Part shown: positions 17,293 through 25,576 of the stretch, piece by piece
Layout: every line of letters begins with the position of its first letter
How positions within the stretch are numbered: position 1 is the first letter of the stretch
From: Bacteroidales bacterium
Lineage (GTDB): Bacteria; Bacteroidota; Bacteroidia; Bacteroidales; Tenuifilaceae
Assembly: GCA_013376985.1 (NCBI GenBank)
Contig: JACABB010000009.1
Coordinates: forward strand, 84,919 to 148,918
DNA length: 64,000 nucleotides
Reading direction: 5' to 3'
Program-made: the position numbers and the translations under genes
Notes under the pieces: model-generated
Seen by the model: the letters and a program-made list of their open reading frames with translations, nothing else
Databases searched by the model: none
What the model was told of the DNA's origin: nothing

Positions 17293-18501
17293 ATGGTGAA
17301 TTACTCAACAGTAAAGAAAAATTTTAAGCTGGAAATCGAGCGAGGTGATAATAATAATCTTGCCTATCTTACCCATTATTTACAGAATCATAAGAATAGA
17401 GTTTCCCAACACTTTAAAGAACCTGCGATTAAATACTATACGGAGCTGAATGAGCAGTTTAATTGTGTTTTTGAGCCTGAAATTCAACAGGTTTTACCTT
17501 TAAATTTTGATATACCATTCCCCCCACCTGAGAAAATTGACTTTACATTTATTGATTTGTTTGCTGGGATTGGCGGCTTTCGTATCCCAATGCAAGAGTT
17601 GAAAGGGAAGTGTGTATTTACCTCTGAATTCAATTTTTATGCACAAAAATCATACGAACTAAACTTTGGAGAGGTTCCTTTTGGTGATATTACCCAGTTG
17701 GATTTAAATGTAGTACCTAAGCATGATATTTTAGTCGCAGGATTTCCTTGCCAACCTTTCAGTATCTCTGGCAAAATGAAAGGATTTGAAGATACCCGTG
17801 GTACATTGATACATAATGTCCTTCAAATAATAAAAAAGCGTGAACCCAAAGTTGTGCTTTTGGAAAACGTCAAACATTTAGTACATCATGATAGCGGAAA
17901 CACTTTAAAAACAATTATTAAGCATCTTGAGGATTTAGGATATATAATTTCATGGAAAGTTCTAAATGCTTCCGATTTTGGTGTTCCTCAAAATAGAGAG
18001 CGGATAATAATAATTGGAAACAAAAAAAAGAAATTTGATTTTTCCAAAATTGTCGTACAACCCAAGCCGATTTTAAAACCATTTTTAGAAAGCGGTGTGG
18101 AGTTTGAATATTTAAACGAACCATACACAATATTGGAGGATTATAAAGTTCAGGATTCTGGTTTGATTTTTATCGGGCACAGAAATAAAAAAATACGGGG
18201 AGCTGGTGTTCGTCCAGGAACTGAGCATTTATCAAGAGTTCATAAACAACCTAATCGTATTTATTCGTCCGATGGATTGCACCCAGCCTTACCTTCACAG
18301 GAAACCTCTGGTAGATTTTGGATTTATAATGAAGGAAAAGTTAGAAAGCTTACAATAAATGAATGTTATAGATTAATGGGCTTTCCTGATAATTTTGTTA
18401 AAATAAATAACACCAGTGAGCTTTATAGACAAATAGGAAATTCAGTATGCGTTCCTATGGTTAAAGAAGTAGTAAAACAAATAAAGGAACAATTGCTGTA
18501 A
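17293..18501 (+). CDS. DNA (cytosine-5-)-methyltransferase
   Basis: A 402-residue C5-cytosine methyltransferase of a type II restriction-modification system. An N-terminal extension of about 85 residues precedes motif I FIDLFAGIGGF. Then come the catalytic PCQPFS loop (motif IV, Cys nucleophile), ENV (motif VI) and QNRERI (motif VIII). A variable target-recognition region follows and the closing part RQIGNSVCVPMV (motif X). The restriction gene begins 3 bases after its stop, so the pair is co-transcribed. The methylated sequence cannot be read directly; if the partner is SacI-like, GAGCTC would be expected. Confidence 0.93.
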   Translation: MVNYSTVKKNFKLEIERGDNNNLAYLTHYLQNHKNRVSQHFKEPAIKYYTELNEQFNCVFEPEIQQVLPLNFDIPFPPPEKIDFTFIDLFAGIGGFRIPMQELKGKCVFTSEFNFYAQKSYELNFGEVPFGDITQLDLNVVPKHDILVAGFPCQPFSISGKMKGFEDTRGTLIHNVLQIIKKREPKVVLLENVKHLVHHDSGNTLKTIIKHLEDLGYIISWKVLNASDFGVPQNRERIIIIGNKKKKFDFSKIVVQPKPILKPFLESGVEFEYLNEPYTILEDYKVQDSGLIFIGHRNKKIRGAGVRPGTEHLSRVHKQPNRIYSSDGLHPALPSQETSGRFWIYNEGKVRKLTINECYRLMGFPDNFVKINNTSELYRQIGNSVCVPMVKEVVKQIKEQLL

Positions 18502-18504
18502 ATT

Positions 18505-19608
18505 ATGGAGCCACAAGAATTTTTAAAAAAGCAGTTTGATATATCAGTTAAACTTATAGCTTCAAATGACTTTATAACCTCAAAGATTACAGAAAACGAG
18601 AAGGAACTTTTAGATACAATTCTTCAGTATTCGGAGCAAGCTAAAGGGATTTTAACTGTTTGTATCACCAGTATAGTTTATAAGGCATTGCATCCTGACC
18701 AAGACATTAGAAAACATCAAAACAGTATCGAAGGTGGTTATTCTGGCAGAACCTTTGACACTCGCTTTATAACACCTTTTCTTAAATCATCTCATTTTCC
18801 TGCAATGGCTGAAAGTGGTTGGTTAACAAGGTCGTTAGAGCAAAAAGTTCCTTACGATAAAAACTATACTGGAGCAATTAAGCCCGTTGAGTTAAAAATC
18901 GCATTTATTGGAATTTTGGATAAGGTTCAAAATGGAGCAAGTTGCGAATTTTATTTGCAGTATCTATTGCAAGGTCTAATATTAAAAAGGAATAAGCAGA
19001 CTATCGATTTGGCAAAACCAACAAACCTTTCCATAAAATCGATTCTTGATTTGTTAAACTTTCACTTCAATGCCAAATACAAAGCCGAAGGAGCTTCTCG
19101 TTTGCCAGTTTTGGCCATTTATGCAGTTTATCAATGCTTGATAAAAGAGGCGAAAAGATTTGAAAATAAAGAACTGTTACCAATTGAAAGCCATACCTCT
19201 GCCGATACTCGAAGCGGTAGGATTGGAGATATTGAGGTGATTGATGAACATAATCGTTCATTTGAAGCCGTTGAAGTTAAACACGGAATTCCTATTTCTT
19301 TCCAATTGGTTCAGGATGCATATTCAAAATTTCAAACTACACCTGTCAATAGATACTACATTCTTTCTACAGCACCATATCCCTTACAGGATGAGATGGA
19401 AAGGATTTCAATTGAAGTGCAACGGATTAAAAATATTCATGGTTGCCAGTTAATTATTAACGGGATTATGGATTCGTTGAAATACTATCTCAGACTACTT
19501 GATAATACCTATGAATTTGTTGAAAATTACGTTAAGCTAATTGAGAATGATACAGCTTTGAAATTTGAACACAAAGAAAAGTGGAATAATTTGATTAGCG
19601 AATTATAA
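18505..19608 (+). CDS. Type II restriction endonuclease, SacI-family-like
   Basis: A 367-residue protein following the methyltransferase by 3 bases. GGYSGRTFDTRFITPFLK and MAESGWLTRSLEQKVPYD in the first third match what I recall of the SacI restriction endonuclease family. The region around 225-262 (SADTRSGRIGDIEVIDEHN then FEAVEVKHG) looks like a PD-(D/E)XK nuclease core with D, E and VEVK as metal-binding residues. Family name is from memory of these motifs and not certain; the role as the partner nuclease is well supported by context. A large palindromic element follows. Confidence 0.72.
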   Translation: MEPQEFLKKQFDISVKLIASNDFITSKITENEKELLDTILQYSEQAKGILTVCITSIVYKALHPDQDIRKHQNSIEGGYSGRTFDTRFITPFLKSSHFPAMAESGWLTRSLEQKVPYDKNYTGAIKPVELKIAFIGILDKVQNGASCEFYLQYLLQGLILKRNKQTIDLAKPTNLSIKSILDLLNFHFNAKYKAEGASRLPVLAIYAVYQCLIKEAKRFENKELLPIESHTSADTRSGRIGDIEVIDEHNRSFEAVEVKHGIPISFQLVQDAYSKFQTTPVNRYYILSTAPYPLQDEMERISIEVQRIKNIHGCQLIINGIMDSLKYYLRLLDNTYEFVENYVKLIENDTALKFEHKEKWNNLISEL

Positions 19609-19622
19609 AAAATGCCAGCACG

Positions 19623-19975
19623 TAATCAAGTAGACAGCCGATAGGCAAAAAGCCTATCGGAAAGCCTCTCACATCACTGTGCGTACAGTGGTTGATTAAG
19701 CATGAATAAGATCGCTCTTTGCACCAATCCCCCCCGTTAAATTGAGGCTATACGAACCCAATCATTTTTGGCTTATTTGCTTACAGCCTCGGACGAACGG
19801 GGGTAATGCTTTATGGCTTCCTGATAGTTTACGAGTTAAGATTTGGTAAGTTCTTCCGATAGATATTTTTATGCAGAAACAAGGAATCAAACATTGAGTG
19901 TAAGTTTGACCCCTTGTTTCTGCATTTTATATCAATCCCCGATAGGCTAAAACCTATTGGATATCTACTCGATTA
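19623..19975. repeat. 353-bp palindromic element with hairpin-bearing ends
   Basis: Left end TAATCAAGTAGACAGCCGAT and the reversed right end TAATCGAGTAGATATCCAAT form terminal inverted repeats of about 23 bp. Each end also folds on itself: a perfect 9-bp stem CCGATAGGC/GCCTATCGG at 19638-19660 and a weaker CCGATAGGC/CCTATTGG pair on the right. A third hairpin (14-bp stem, 19871-19884 with 19912-19925) lies inside. Non-coding. It separates the restriction pair from DUF805 and may be a MITE or a cassette-end structure. Confidence 0.5.
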
Positions 19976-19990
19976 TGGATTGGTTTTCTT

Positions 19991-20365
19991 TTAGTTAGAT
20001 GCTATTTCTTTTGGGTTTGCACCATATTCATTTTGTCCAATAACTCCGTCCATACAGAATAGAACCAAGAGCCAAATACCACCAATAATAGGAATGAAAA
20101 TAAGAAACATCATCCAGCCGCTTTTCCCAACATCATGGAGTCTTCTTACTCCAACTGCTAATCCAGGAATAAGAACAGCAAAAGCATAAACAAAATAGAA
20201 TAATCCATACGGTAATTCACCGATTGTTGTTTTAGCTACATTGTCGATAATCATAGCCACAATTAAAAAAATGATGTTAAACAGTGCAAACATCCAATAT
20301 TCTTTTCTTCTTGCTCTGCCGTTGAATTCAGCATACTTTTTTAAAACTTGTAAATACCAGTTCAT
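19991..20365 (-). CDS. DUF805 family membrane protein
   Basis: A 124-residue inner-membrane protein with four hydrophobic segments. The start MNWYLQVLKKYAEFNGRARR then KEYW, and the motif GVRRLHDVGKSGWM, are the hallmarks of DUF805 (YhaH-like). Function unknown. It is transcribed toward the palindromic element at 19623-19975, on the opposite strand from the restriction genes. Its short length and isolation among repeats suit a cassette or accessory gene. Confidence 0.88.
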   Translation of the reverse strand: MNWYLQVLKKYAEFNGRARRKEYWMFALFNIIFLIVAMIIDNVAKTTIGELPYGLFYFVYAFAVLIPGLAVGVRRLHDVGKSGWMMFLIFIPIIGGIWLLVLFCMDGVIGQNEYGANPKEIASN

Positions 20366-20485
20366 TGGGTTTGGTTTTTTTAGTTTTCCTACTCGTAAGG
20401 CTTTTCGGTGTCGCCCCGTTTTTCATGTGGTTTCTGAACTCCACATTTATTATTTTAGTCTAAAAACAGTCAAGTTTTATGTAAT

Positions 20486-20654
20486 AAATGTATAGAATAA
20501 TTGCCTGTCTTAGTTTGCCGCAATTTTTTAAACTAGCCCCAATGGGGTGTAATCTATTTTTAAACTCGGTGACGGCACAACTTGTCCCGATGTTTTTTAT
20601 TGGGCACCGACCGCTGAACCCAACCTTTGCGCAAGGGGTTACTGCTATACATTT
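20486..20654. repeat. Palindromic element upstream of DUF805
   Basis: Ends AAATGTATAG (20486-20495) and CTATACATTT (20645-20654) are exact inverted repeats; interior arms GGGGTGTAATC, GGTGACGGCAC and CGCAAGGGGTTACTGC pair only loosely. No coding capacity. It resembles R1-R3 in size but has different inner landmarks. The stretch 20366-20911 holds this element, a copy of a direct repeat (20646-20752) and nothing else I can assign. Confidence 0.42.
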
Positions 20655-20752
20655 AATATTAATTGTAAAGTAATCTTTACCAAATATAAAAAATTTTCAC
20701 TAAAACCCTCCATTAAACTTTTTATTCAAAACCGAAAGTTAGATTTGTTTGG
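20646..20752 (+). repeat. Direct repeat, left copy, flanking the Shedu gene
   Basis: Paired with 21669-21774. The last 72 bases, from CAAATATAAAAAATTTTCAC through AACTTTTTATTCAAAACCG to TAGATTTGTTTGG, are almost identical in the two copies. The preceding 35 bases (TATACATTTAAT...) keep the same spacing. Both copies carry a promoter-like TAnnTTTG at the end. The right copy is the natural promoter of the GH3-hydrolase gene, so the left one is probably a duplicate made when the ~1-kb Shedu segment arrived. Confidence 0.7.
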
Positions 20753-20911
20753 TACTTTCAGCTACAATGAAGTTACGGCTTGCGCCTAAGTTTTGATGAG
20801 CAAGGATTATTTTAAAGGTATTTGTGCGGTCAAAGACCGCTGTTTAATTACGACGTAGATACGCTTCGCTAATCTATGTCGAGCAGGGGCTGTTGGCAAC
20901 CGTAATAATAT

Positions 20912-21613
20912 TTAATCAGGTAAATGAAAGGCTTTTGCATTTTCTGTAAAATTTCTTAATAACCAATCATATGTTCTAATTTCAAGCTTTGTAGTATTCA
21001 ATCTATTCCATGCACCTTTAAGTTTCTGTCTTCTTTCATCATTTTCAAGTTCAGATTCCTTCCCTACAATAAGCAATCCATTAGGTTCTCTAAAATCTTT
21101 TAGTTTAAATATATCTCTAAGATGACCTTGAATTTCTGAGCATGAATTTATATATTCTAACAGTTGACATAGTCCTTTATTTACAGTAGAACTAAAATAT
21201 AGTTCATTATTACTATCTAAAGTAAAAATATTATCATTTACACCTTTTAACTCAATAATCCACCATTGAAATCCATCAGAATTTTTTCCACCAACAATAA
21301 AATCAGGAATAATTCCTTTAGATACTCCTTCAATTTTAGGTTTAATTACTTGCTTTGAATACACCCAAATTCCATGATGTCCTGTTCTAAATGAATATAA
21401 TGCAAATGAAAATAAAACTTGATTTGTTAATAAAAAGTTATGCATTTCTGTTTCACTTGCATTATTTCCAATTAGTCCTGATAACAATCGAAGTTGAGTT
21501 TTTGTCGCATTTGTCTTTATTAACCTAAATGCTTCATCTGGCCATTCATTAGGCCATGGTTCATTCTTTATGTTTTTTAAAAAACCATCTAATTTTGAAT
21601 AATTTCTGTTCAT
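20912..21613 (-). CDS. Shedu-type (DUF4263) anti-phage nuclease
   Basis: A 233-residue protein. The C-terminal half is a PD-(D/E)XK nuclease of the Shedu/SduA (DUF4263) kind: IPDFIVGG (catalytic Asp), WWIIELKG (Glu-x-Lys), then GLCQLLEYINSCSE (family Gln helix). GLLIVGKESELENDERRQKL and the closing TKLEIRTYDWLLRNF are also typical. The N-terminal ~75 residues are probably the sensing region. Shedu is a known single-gene phage defence. It stands alone on the minus strand between two copies of a direct repeat, near a restriction-modification pair. I see no partner gene. Confidence 0.82.
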   Translation of the reverse strand: MNRNYSKLDGFLKNIKNEPWPNEWPDEAFRLIKTNATKTQLRLLSGLIGNNASETEMHNFLLTNQVLFSFALYSFRTGHHGIWVYSKQVIKPKIEGVSKGIIPDFIVGGKNSDGFQWWIIELKGVNDNIFTLDSNNELYFSSTVNKGLCQLLEYINSCSEIQGHLRDIFKLKDFREPNGLLIVGKESELENDERRQKLKGAWNRLNTTKLEIRTYDWLLRNFTENAKAFHLPD

Positions 21614-21668
21614 TATGCCATTCTTTAATTATAGTTGCAACTCATTATATATGTCCTAAAGATAATGT

Positions 21669-21774
21669 TATACATTAAATTTAAAAACATATTTGTTTCA
21701 CATCAAATATAAAAATTTCCACTAAAACCCTCCATTAAACTTTTTATTCAAACCCGAAAGCTATATTTGTTTGG
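21669..21774 (+). repeat. Direct repeat, right copy, containing the GH3-gene promoter
   Basis: Right partner of 20646-20752. It ends in TATATTTG (21762-21769), a good Bacteroidota -7 element, about 40 bases before the GH3-hydrolase ATG at 21809. This placement argues that the repeat is a real promoter region. Confidence 0.7.
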
Positions 21775-21808
21775 CAATTTTTTAGGTACTGTAATTACTC
21801 GAATTCCC

Positions 21809-24800
21809 ATGAAGCTTAATCGACTTTTTGTTCTACTGGCTATTCTGCATTTTGCTTTGACTCAGGTTGTAGCATCCAATAATCAATTAACCGCTTTACC
21901 AAAGGTTGATACTCTAAGGCAGAGCGTTTGGGTTGATTCGCTTATGAAATCGCTTACGCTTAGGGAGAAGATTGCCCAGTCGTTTATGGTTTCGGCTTAC
22001 TCCAATAAGGATCAGAAGCATATAGATGAGATAGTGGCTCTGGTTAAGAACGAAAAGATTGGTGGTCTGATTTTCTTTCAGGGTGGCCCCGTTCGAGAGG
22101 CAAGGCTTACCAACTACTACCAATCCCTATCCCGAATTCCAATGCTTATTTCCATTGATGGTGAGTGGGGGCTGGGTATGCGGTTGGATAGCACCTTCTC
22201 TTACCCCCGCCAGATGATGCTTGGCGCAGCTTCAAACCAGCATCTGGTGTACGAGGTAGCATCGGATATTGCGCAGCATCTTAAAAGGATGGGAATTCAT
22301 ATCAACTTTGCACCCGTTGTGGATATCAACAATAACCCGCTGAATCCAGTGATAAGCAGCCGTTCGTTCGGCGAGAATAGGCAAATGGTTGCCGATTATG
22401 GCATAGAGTATGTGAAGGGTTTACAGGATAATGGCATTATTGCCTGTGCAAAGCACTTTCCGGGTCATGGCGATACCGATGCCGATTCGCATCTGGCTCT
22501 GCCCAAAGTAAACCACAATCTTGCTCGTTTGGATAGCGTTGAGCTATACCCATTCAAAAAGCTTATCGAGGGGGGTGTTGCATCGGTTATGATTGCACAC
22601 CTACGTGTTCCTGCGCTTGAGAAGGATACAACGCTGGCATCGAGCATATCATCTTCGGTAATCAAAGGATTCCTTTGTGATAGCCTGAAATTCAAAGGTT
22701 TGATATTTACTGATGCCCTGAATATGAAGGGTGTTGCCGATTTTCACACTCCAGCAATTTTGAACTGGCTTTCCTATAAAGCGGGTAACGATTTTTTAAC
22801 CTGTCCTGAGAAAATTAAGGAGTCAATTGATTATATAGTAGGTGAGGTGGCAAAAGGAAATTTTACCGTTGATGAGGTAAACCGCAAGTGCAGAAAAATC
22901 CTTAAGGCAAAATACGCCGCAGGACTTTCGGCCTATAAACCGATTGAGCTAAAGAACCTGAATTCGGATTTAAACACCGTAACCTCCGAACTTATAAAAC
23001 GAAGAGTTGCTGAGCAGGGGATTACGCTTTTGAATGGGAGCGGGCTAATCCCAATACTAAGGCTCGATACGCTTAAAATTGCTTACATTGAGGTTGGTAA
23101 GGGTAAAGGCGATGCTTTCCGTAATCAGCTGGAGATGTACGCATCGGTAACGCCGTTTAGCATTAACCCCGAATCGTCATTAAACTCCTACGATTCGTTG
23201 CTTACCGCCTTGGATTCGTATAACCTAATTATAGTTGGTTATCACGCTGCCGATACTAGAGTTGCGAAGAATTACGGGATATCCAACCAGGCCTCTAACT
23301 TCATTTTCGACCTATCGTTTAGGAAGAAGATTATTGTAGATATTTTTGGTAATCCCTACACGCTGAATCGTCTACTGAACCTTCCATCGCTGGGCGGTTT
23401 AATAATCTCATTCGATAATTCGGCCATTACCCAAAGCCTTTCGGCGCAGCTAATTTTTGGTGGAATAGGGGTGAGTGGAACGTTGCCTGTATCGCCAACA
23501 AAGGATATTCGTGTTGGAAGCGGCTATAGGAATAGCGAGAGAATTCGTTTAAAATACACCATACCCGAGGAGCTGGGCATTGATTCAAAATATCTCCTTA
23601 AAGTTGATTCAATGGCTAACGATGCCATTGCAAAGCAGATTACTCCCGGAATGCAGATTCTTGTTGCAAAGGATGGCGTTGTTTTTTACAATAAATCCTT
23701 TGGTTCTTACACCTATAGCAACGAGGTTGCTGTAAATGGTAAATCGATATACGATATTGCATCGGTAACAAAGATTACATCTACCGTTCCATCCATTATG
23801 CGCTTGTTCGATAGGGATAGCATTGGACTGCAAAAATCGCTCGATAGCTATATCAATTTACCGAACGGAAGTAATAAGAAGAAGCTGGTAATTAGCGATT
23901 TGCTCCGCCATCAGGCGGGTTTGCAGCCTTGGATTCCATTCTACCTATCAACACTCTCAACGCTATTCTCTGATAAACCGGCTATTAGTAGGATTCAAAC
24001 CCCTGATTACCCTTACTCCTTCAACGAGAATACATATATCAGCAAATTCAGCATTCCAAGCCCTAAGTTTTATAGTAGAAAGTACTCGTTTGATTTCCCA
24101 TTACAGGTTGCAGAGAATATCTACGCCATAGAGGGGATGAAGGATTCCATTTTTATACGTATGAATGCCACCGAGGTAAAGGATGCTGGTAGGTATAAGT
24201 ATAGCGATTTGGGTTTCCTATACCTACAACGTGCTGTTGAAAATATTACCAGTAAAGGGATTGATGAGTATGCCGATAATAATTTTTACAGGCATCTGGG
24301 GATGAATAGCACAGCCTATCAACCATTGAGGAAGTTCGATTCTTCAAGGATTGTTCCTACTGAGGATGATTTGACCTTCCGTAAGCAGGTTGTCCGTGGG
24401 TATGTACACGATCAGGCTGCTGCTATGATGGGTGGTATTGCTGGACATGCAGGGGTTTTCTCCACTGCAAACGATCTTGCAAAGCTTATGCAGATGTATT
24501 TGCAGAAGGGTGTATACGGTGGTGAGCGGTTTTTTACGGCTAGCACCGTTGAGCTGTTTACATCAACGCCAAAGGATAATAACGGGAATCGCAGGGCGTT
24601 AGGTTTTGATAAGCCTGAGCCTAAAGTTGGAAAATCTTCGCCTGCTTGTGTATCGGCATCACCATTGAGTTTTGGGCATTCGGGCTTCACTGGAACAATG
24701 GTTTGGGCTGATCCTGAGAATGGTGTGGTTTACGTTTTCCTATCGAACCGTGTTTACCCGGATGCTTCGAATAATCGGTTGGCTGAATTGAATATTCGTA

Positions 24801-24847
24801 CTGATATTCAGGAGATTTTTTATGAGGCGGTGAGGAGGAGGAAGTGA
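21809..24847 (+). CDS. GH3 beta-N-acetylglucosaminidase fused to a serine hydrolase
   Basis: A 1012-residue exported protein. I start it at ATG 21809 (signal peptide MKLNRLFVLLAILHF); the TTG at 21767 lies inside the promoter. The N-terminal GH3 domain (about 40-360) has KHFPGHGDTDADSHLALP and FTDALNMKGV with the nucleophile near D302, as in NagZ-type enzymes that release GlcNAc from muropeptides. A GH3 C-terminal region follows to about 560. The last ~430 residues are a class-C beta-lactamase/DD-peptidase-like domain with SVTK (Ser near 652) and YSD (Tyr near 798). It probably acts on peptidoglycan in the periplasm. The same fusion is known in other Bacteroidota. Confidence 0.9.
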   Translation: MKLNRLFVLLAILHFALTQVVASNNQLTALPKVDTLRQSVWVDSLMKSLTLREKIAQSFMVSAYSNKDQKHIDEIVALVKNEKIGGLIFFQGGPVREARLTNYYQSLSRIPMLISIDGEWGLGMRLDSTFSYPRQMMLGAASNQHLVYEVASDIAQHLKRMGIHINFAPVVDINNNPLNPVISSRSFGENRQMVADYGIEYVKGLQDNGIIACAKHFPGHGDTDADSHLALPKVNHNLARLDSVELYPFKKLIEGGVASVMIAHLRVPALEKDTTLASSISSSVIKGFLCDSLKFKGLIFTDALNMKGVADFHTPAILNWLSYKAGNDFLTCPEKIKESIDYIVGEVAKGNFTVDEVNRKCRKILKAKYAAGLSAYKPIELKNLNSDLNTVTSELIKRRVAEQGITLLNGSGLIPILRLDTLKIAYIEVGKGKGDAFRNQLEMYASVTPFSINPESSLNSYDSLLTALDSYNLIIVGYHAADTRVAKNYGISNQASNFIFDLSFRKKIIVDIFGNPYTLNRLLNLPSLGGLIISFDNSAITQSLSAQLIFGGIGVSGTLPVSPTKDIRVGSGYRNSERIRLKYTIPEELGIDSKYLLKVDSMANDAIAKQITPGMQILVAKDGVVFYNKSFGSYTYSNEVAVNGKSIYDIASVTKITSTVPSIMRLFDRDSIGLQKSLDSYINLPNGSNKKKLVISDLLRHQAGLQPWIPFYLSTLSTLFSDKPAISRIQTPDYPYSFNENTYISKFSIPSPKFYSRKYSFDFPLQVAENIYAIEGMKDSIFIRMNATEVKDAGRYKYSDLGFLYLQRAVENITSKGIDEYADNNFYRHLGMNSTAYQPLRKFDSSRIVPTEDDLTFRKQVVRGYVHDQAAAMMGGIAGHAGVFSTANDLAKLMQMYLQKGVYGGERFFTASTVELFTSTPKDNNGNRRALGFDKPEPKVGKSSPACVSASPLSFGHSGFTGTMVWADPENGVVYVFLSNRVYPDASNNRLAELNIRTDIQEIFYEAVRRRK

Positions 24848-24915
24848 GAAGTGAAAAGTGAGAAGTGAGAAGTGAAAAGTGAAAAGTGAAAAGTGAAAAG
24901 TGAAAAGTGAAAAGT
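24842..24915 (+). repeat. Tandem 7-bp repeat (GTGAAAA/GTGAGAA)
   Basis: About ten units of a 7-bp repeat, GTGAGAA or GTGAAAA, starting in the stop region of the GH3-hydrolase gene. Similar AAGTGAAAAGTG strings occur at 37893-37930 and, reversed, at 28957-28978. This is low-complexity intergenic sequence seen in many Bacteroidota; no function visible. It may be variable in length. Confidence 0.7.
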
Positions 24916-25576
24916 TGAAAGATTTAACTAAGCACTAAACACTAAACACCAAAGGATTTGAACAATCAAAATAAGTTTCTGAGAGGGTTTTATTTTGTTT
25001 CTTAATTGAATCCTGTTTTATCGGCAATGAAATAATCGCAAATTGCGATATATAGCGGCTACAAAGAAAAAACCGATAAATTGATATTTTAACACTACTA
25101 CAAAAGTAGTATCGCTTTAGCCGTAGTCGAACGTACAGTACTATTTTTTGAACAGAAAATGGGACTTATATTGATTAAAAAATTTGCCTGAATTACCCTA
25201 AAAGCCTATATATTTAAACTGTAAACTATTGTTTTGTAATAATATACTTAAAAATAGATTTAGAAAACCAATCCGATAGCCTACAGTTTTTACTTAGAAT
25301 AACCATTGGTATCTTACCTACTCATTATCGTTAATGCAATAGGTGAAATTGCAGTTATAGAGGCATTCAAACAAATTCTTTTAAGAATTGTGAAGTATTT
25401 GTAATTGATAAGTTCTTAAATTTGGACATGTACGATTTTAGGATGTATTTGTAAACAATTATGTTGTTTAATGGTTTATATCATGTTAATCAGTACTTTA
25501 TATTTTTTGTATAATAGTAATACTAGTTTTTAACTAAAAATTGGTACTACATTTCATTATAAAGTTTATTTCATAG
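24916..25576. other. Intergenic region upstream of the YfiR-kinase gene
   Basis: About 660 AT-rich bases. No coding frame, structured RNA or clear terminator was recognised. The promoter of the kinase gene should lie in the distal part but was not located. Confidence 0.4.

Noticed and set aside
19623..19760. Group II intron remnant, suggested by AAGCCTCTCACATCACTGTG and nearby hairpins
   Set aside because: The phrase recalls intron sequence, but no reverse transcriptase, domain V or splice boundaries are visible. The terminal inverted repeats explain the region better.
20488..20673. A 61-codon frame in the palindrome upstream of DUF805
   Set aside because: It covers the palindromic element, including both inverted ends, and has no family resemblance.
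21767..21808. TTG start for the GH3-hydrolase gene
   Set aside because: The TTG is part of the TATATTTG promoter element, and the ATG at 21809 gives a clean signal peptide.
24842..24915. Regular repeats as a CRISPR array
   Set aside because: The period is 7 bp with no spacers, and no cas genes are in the window.
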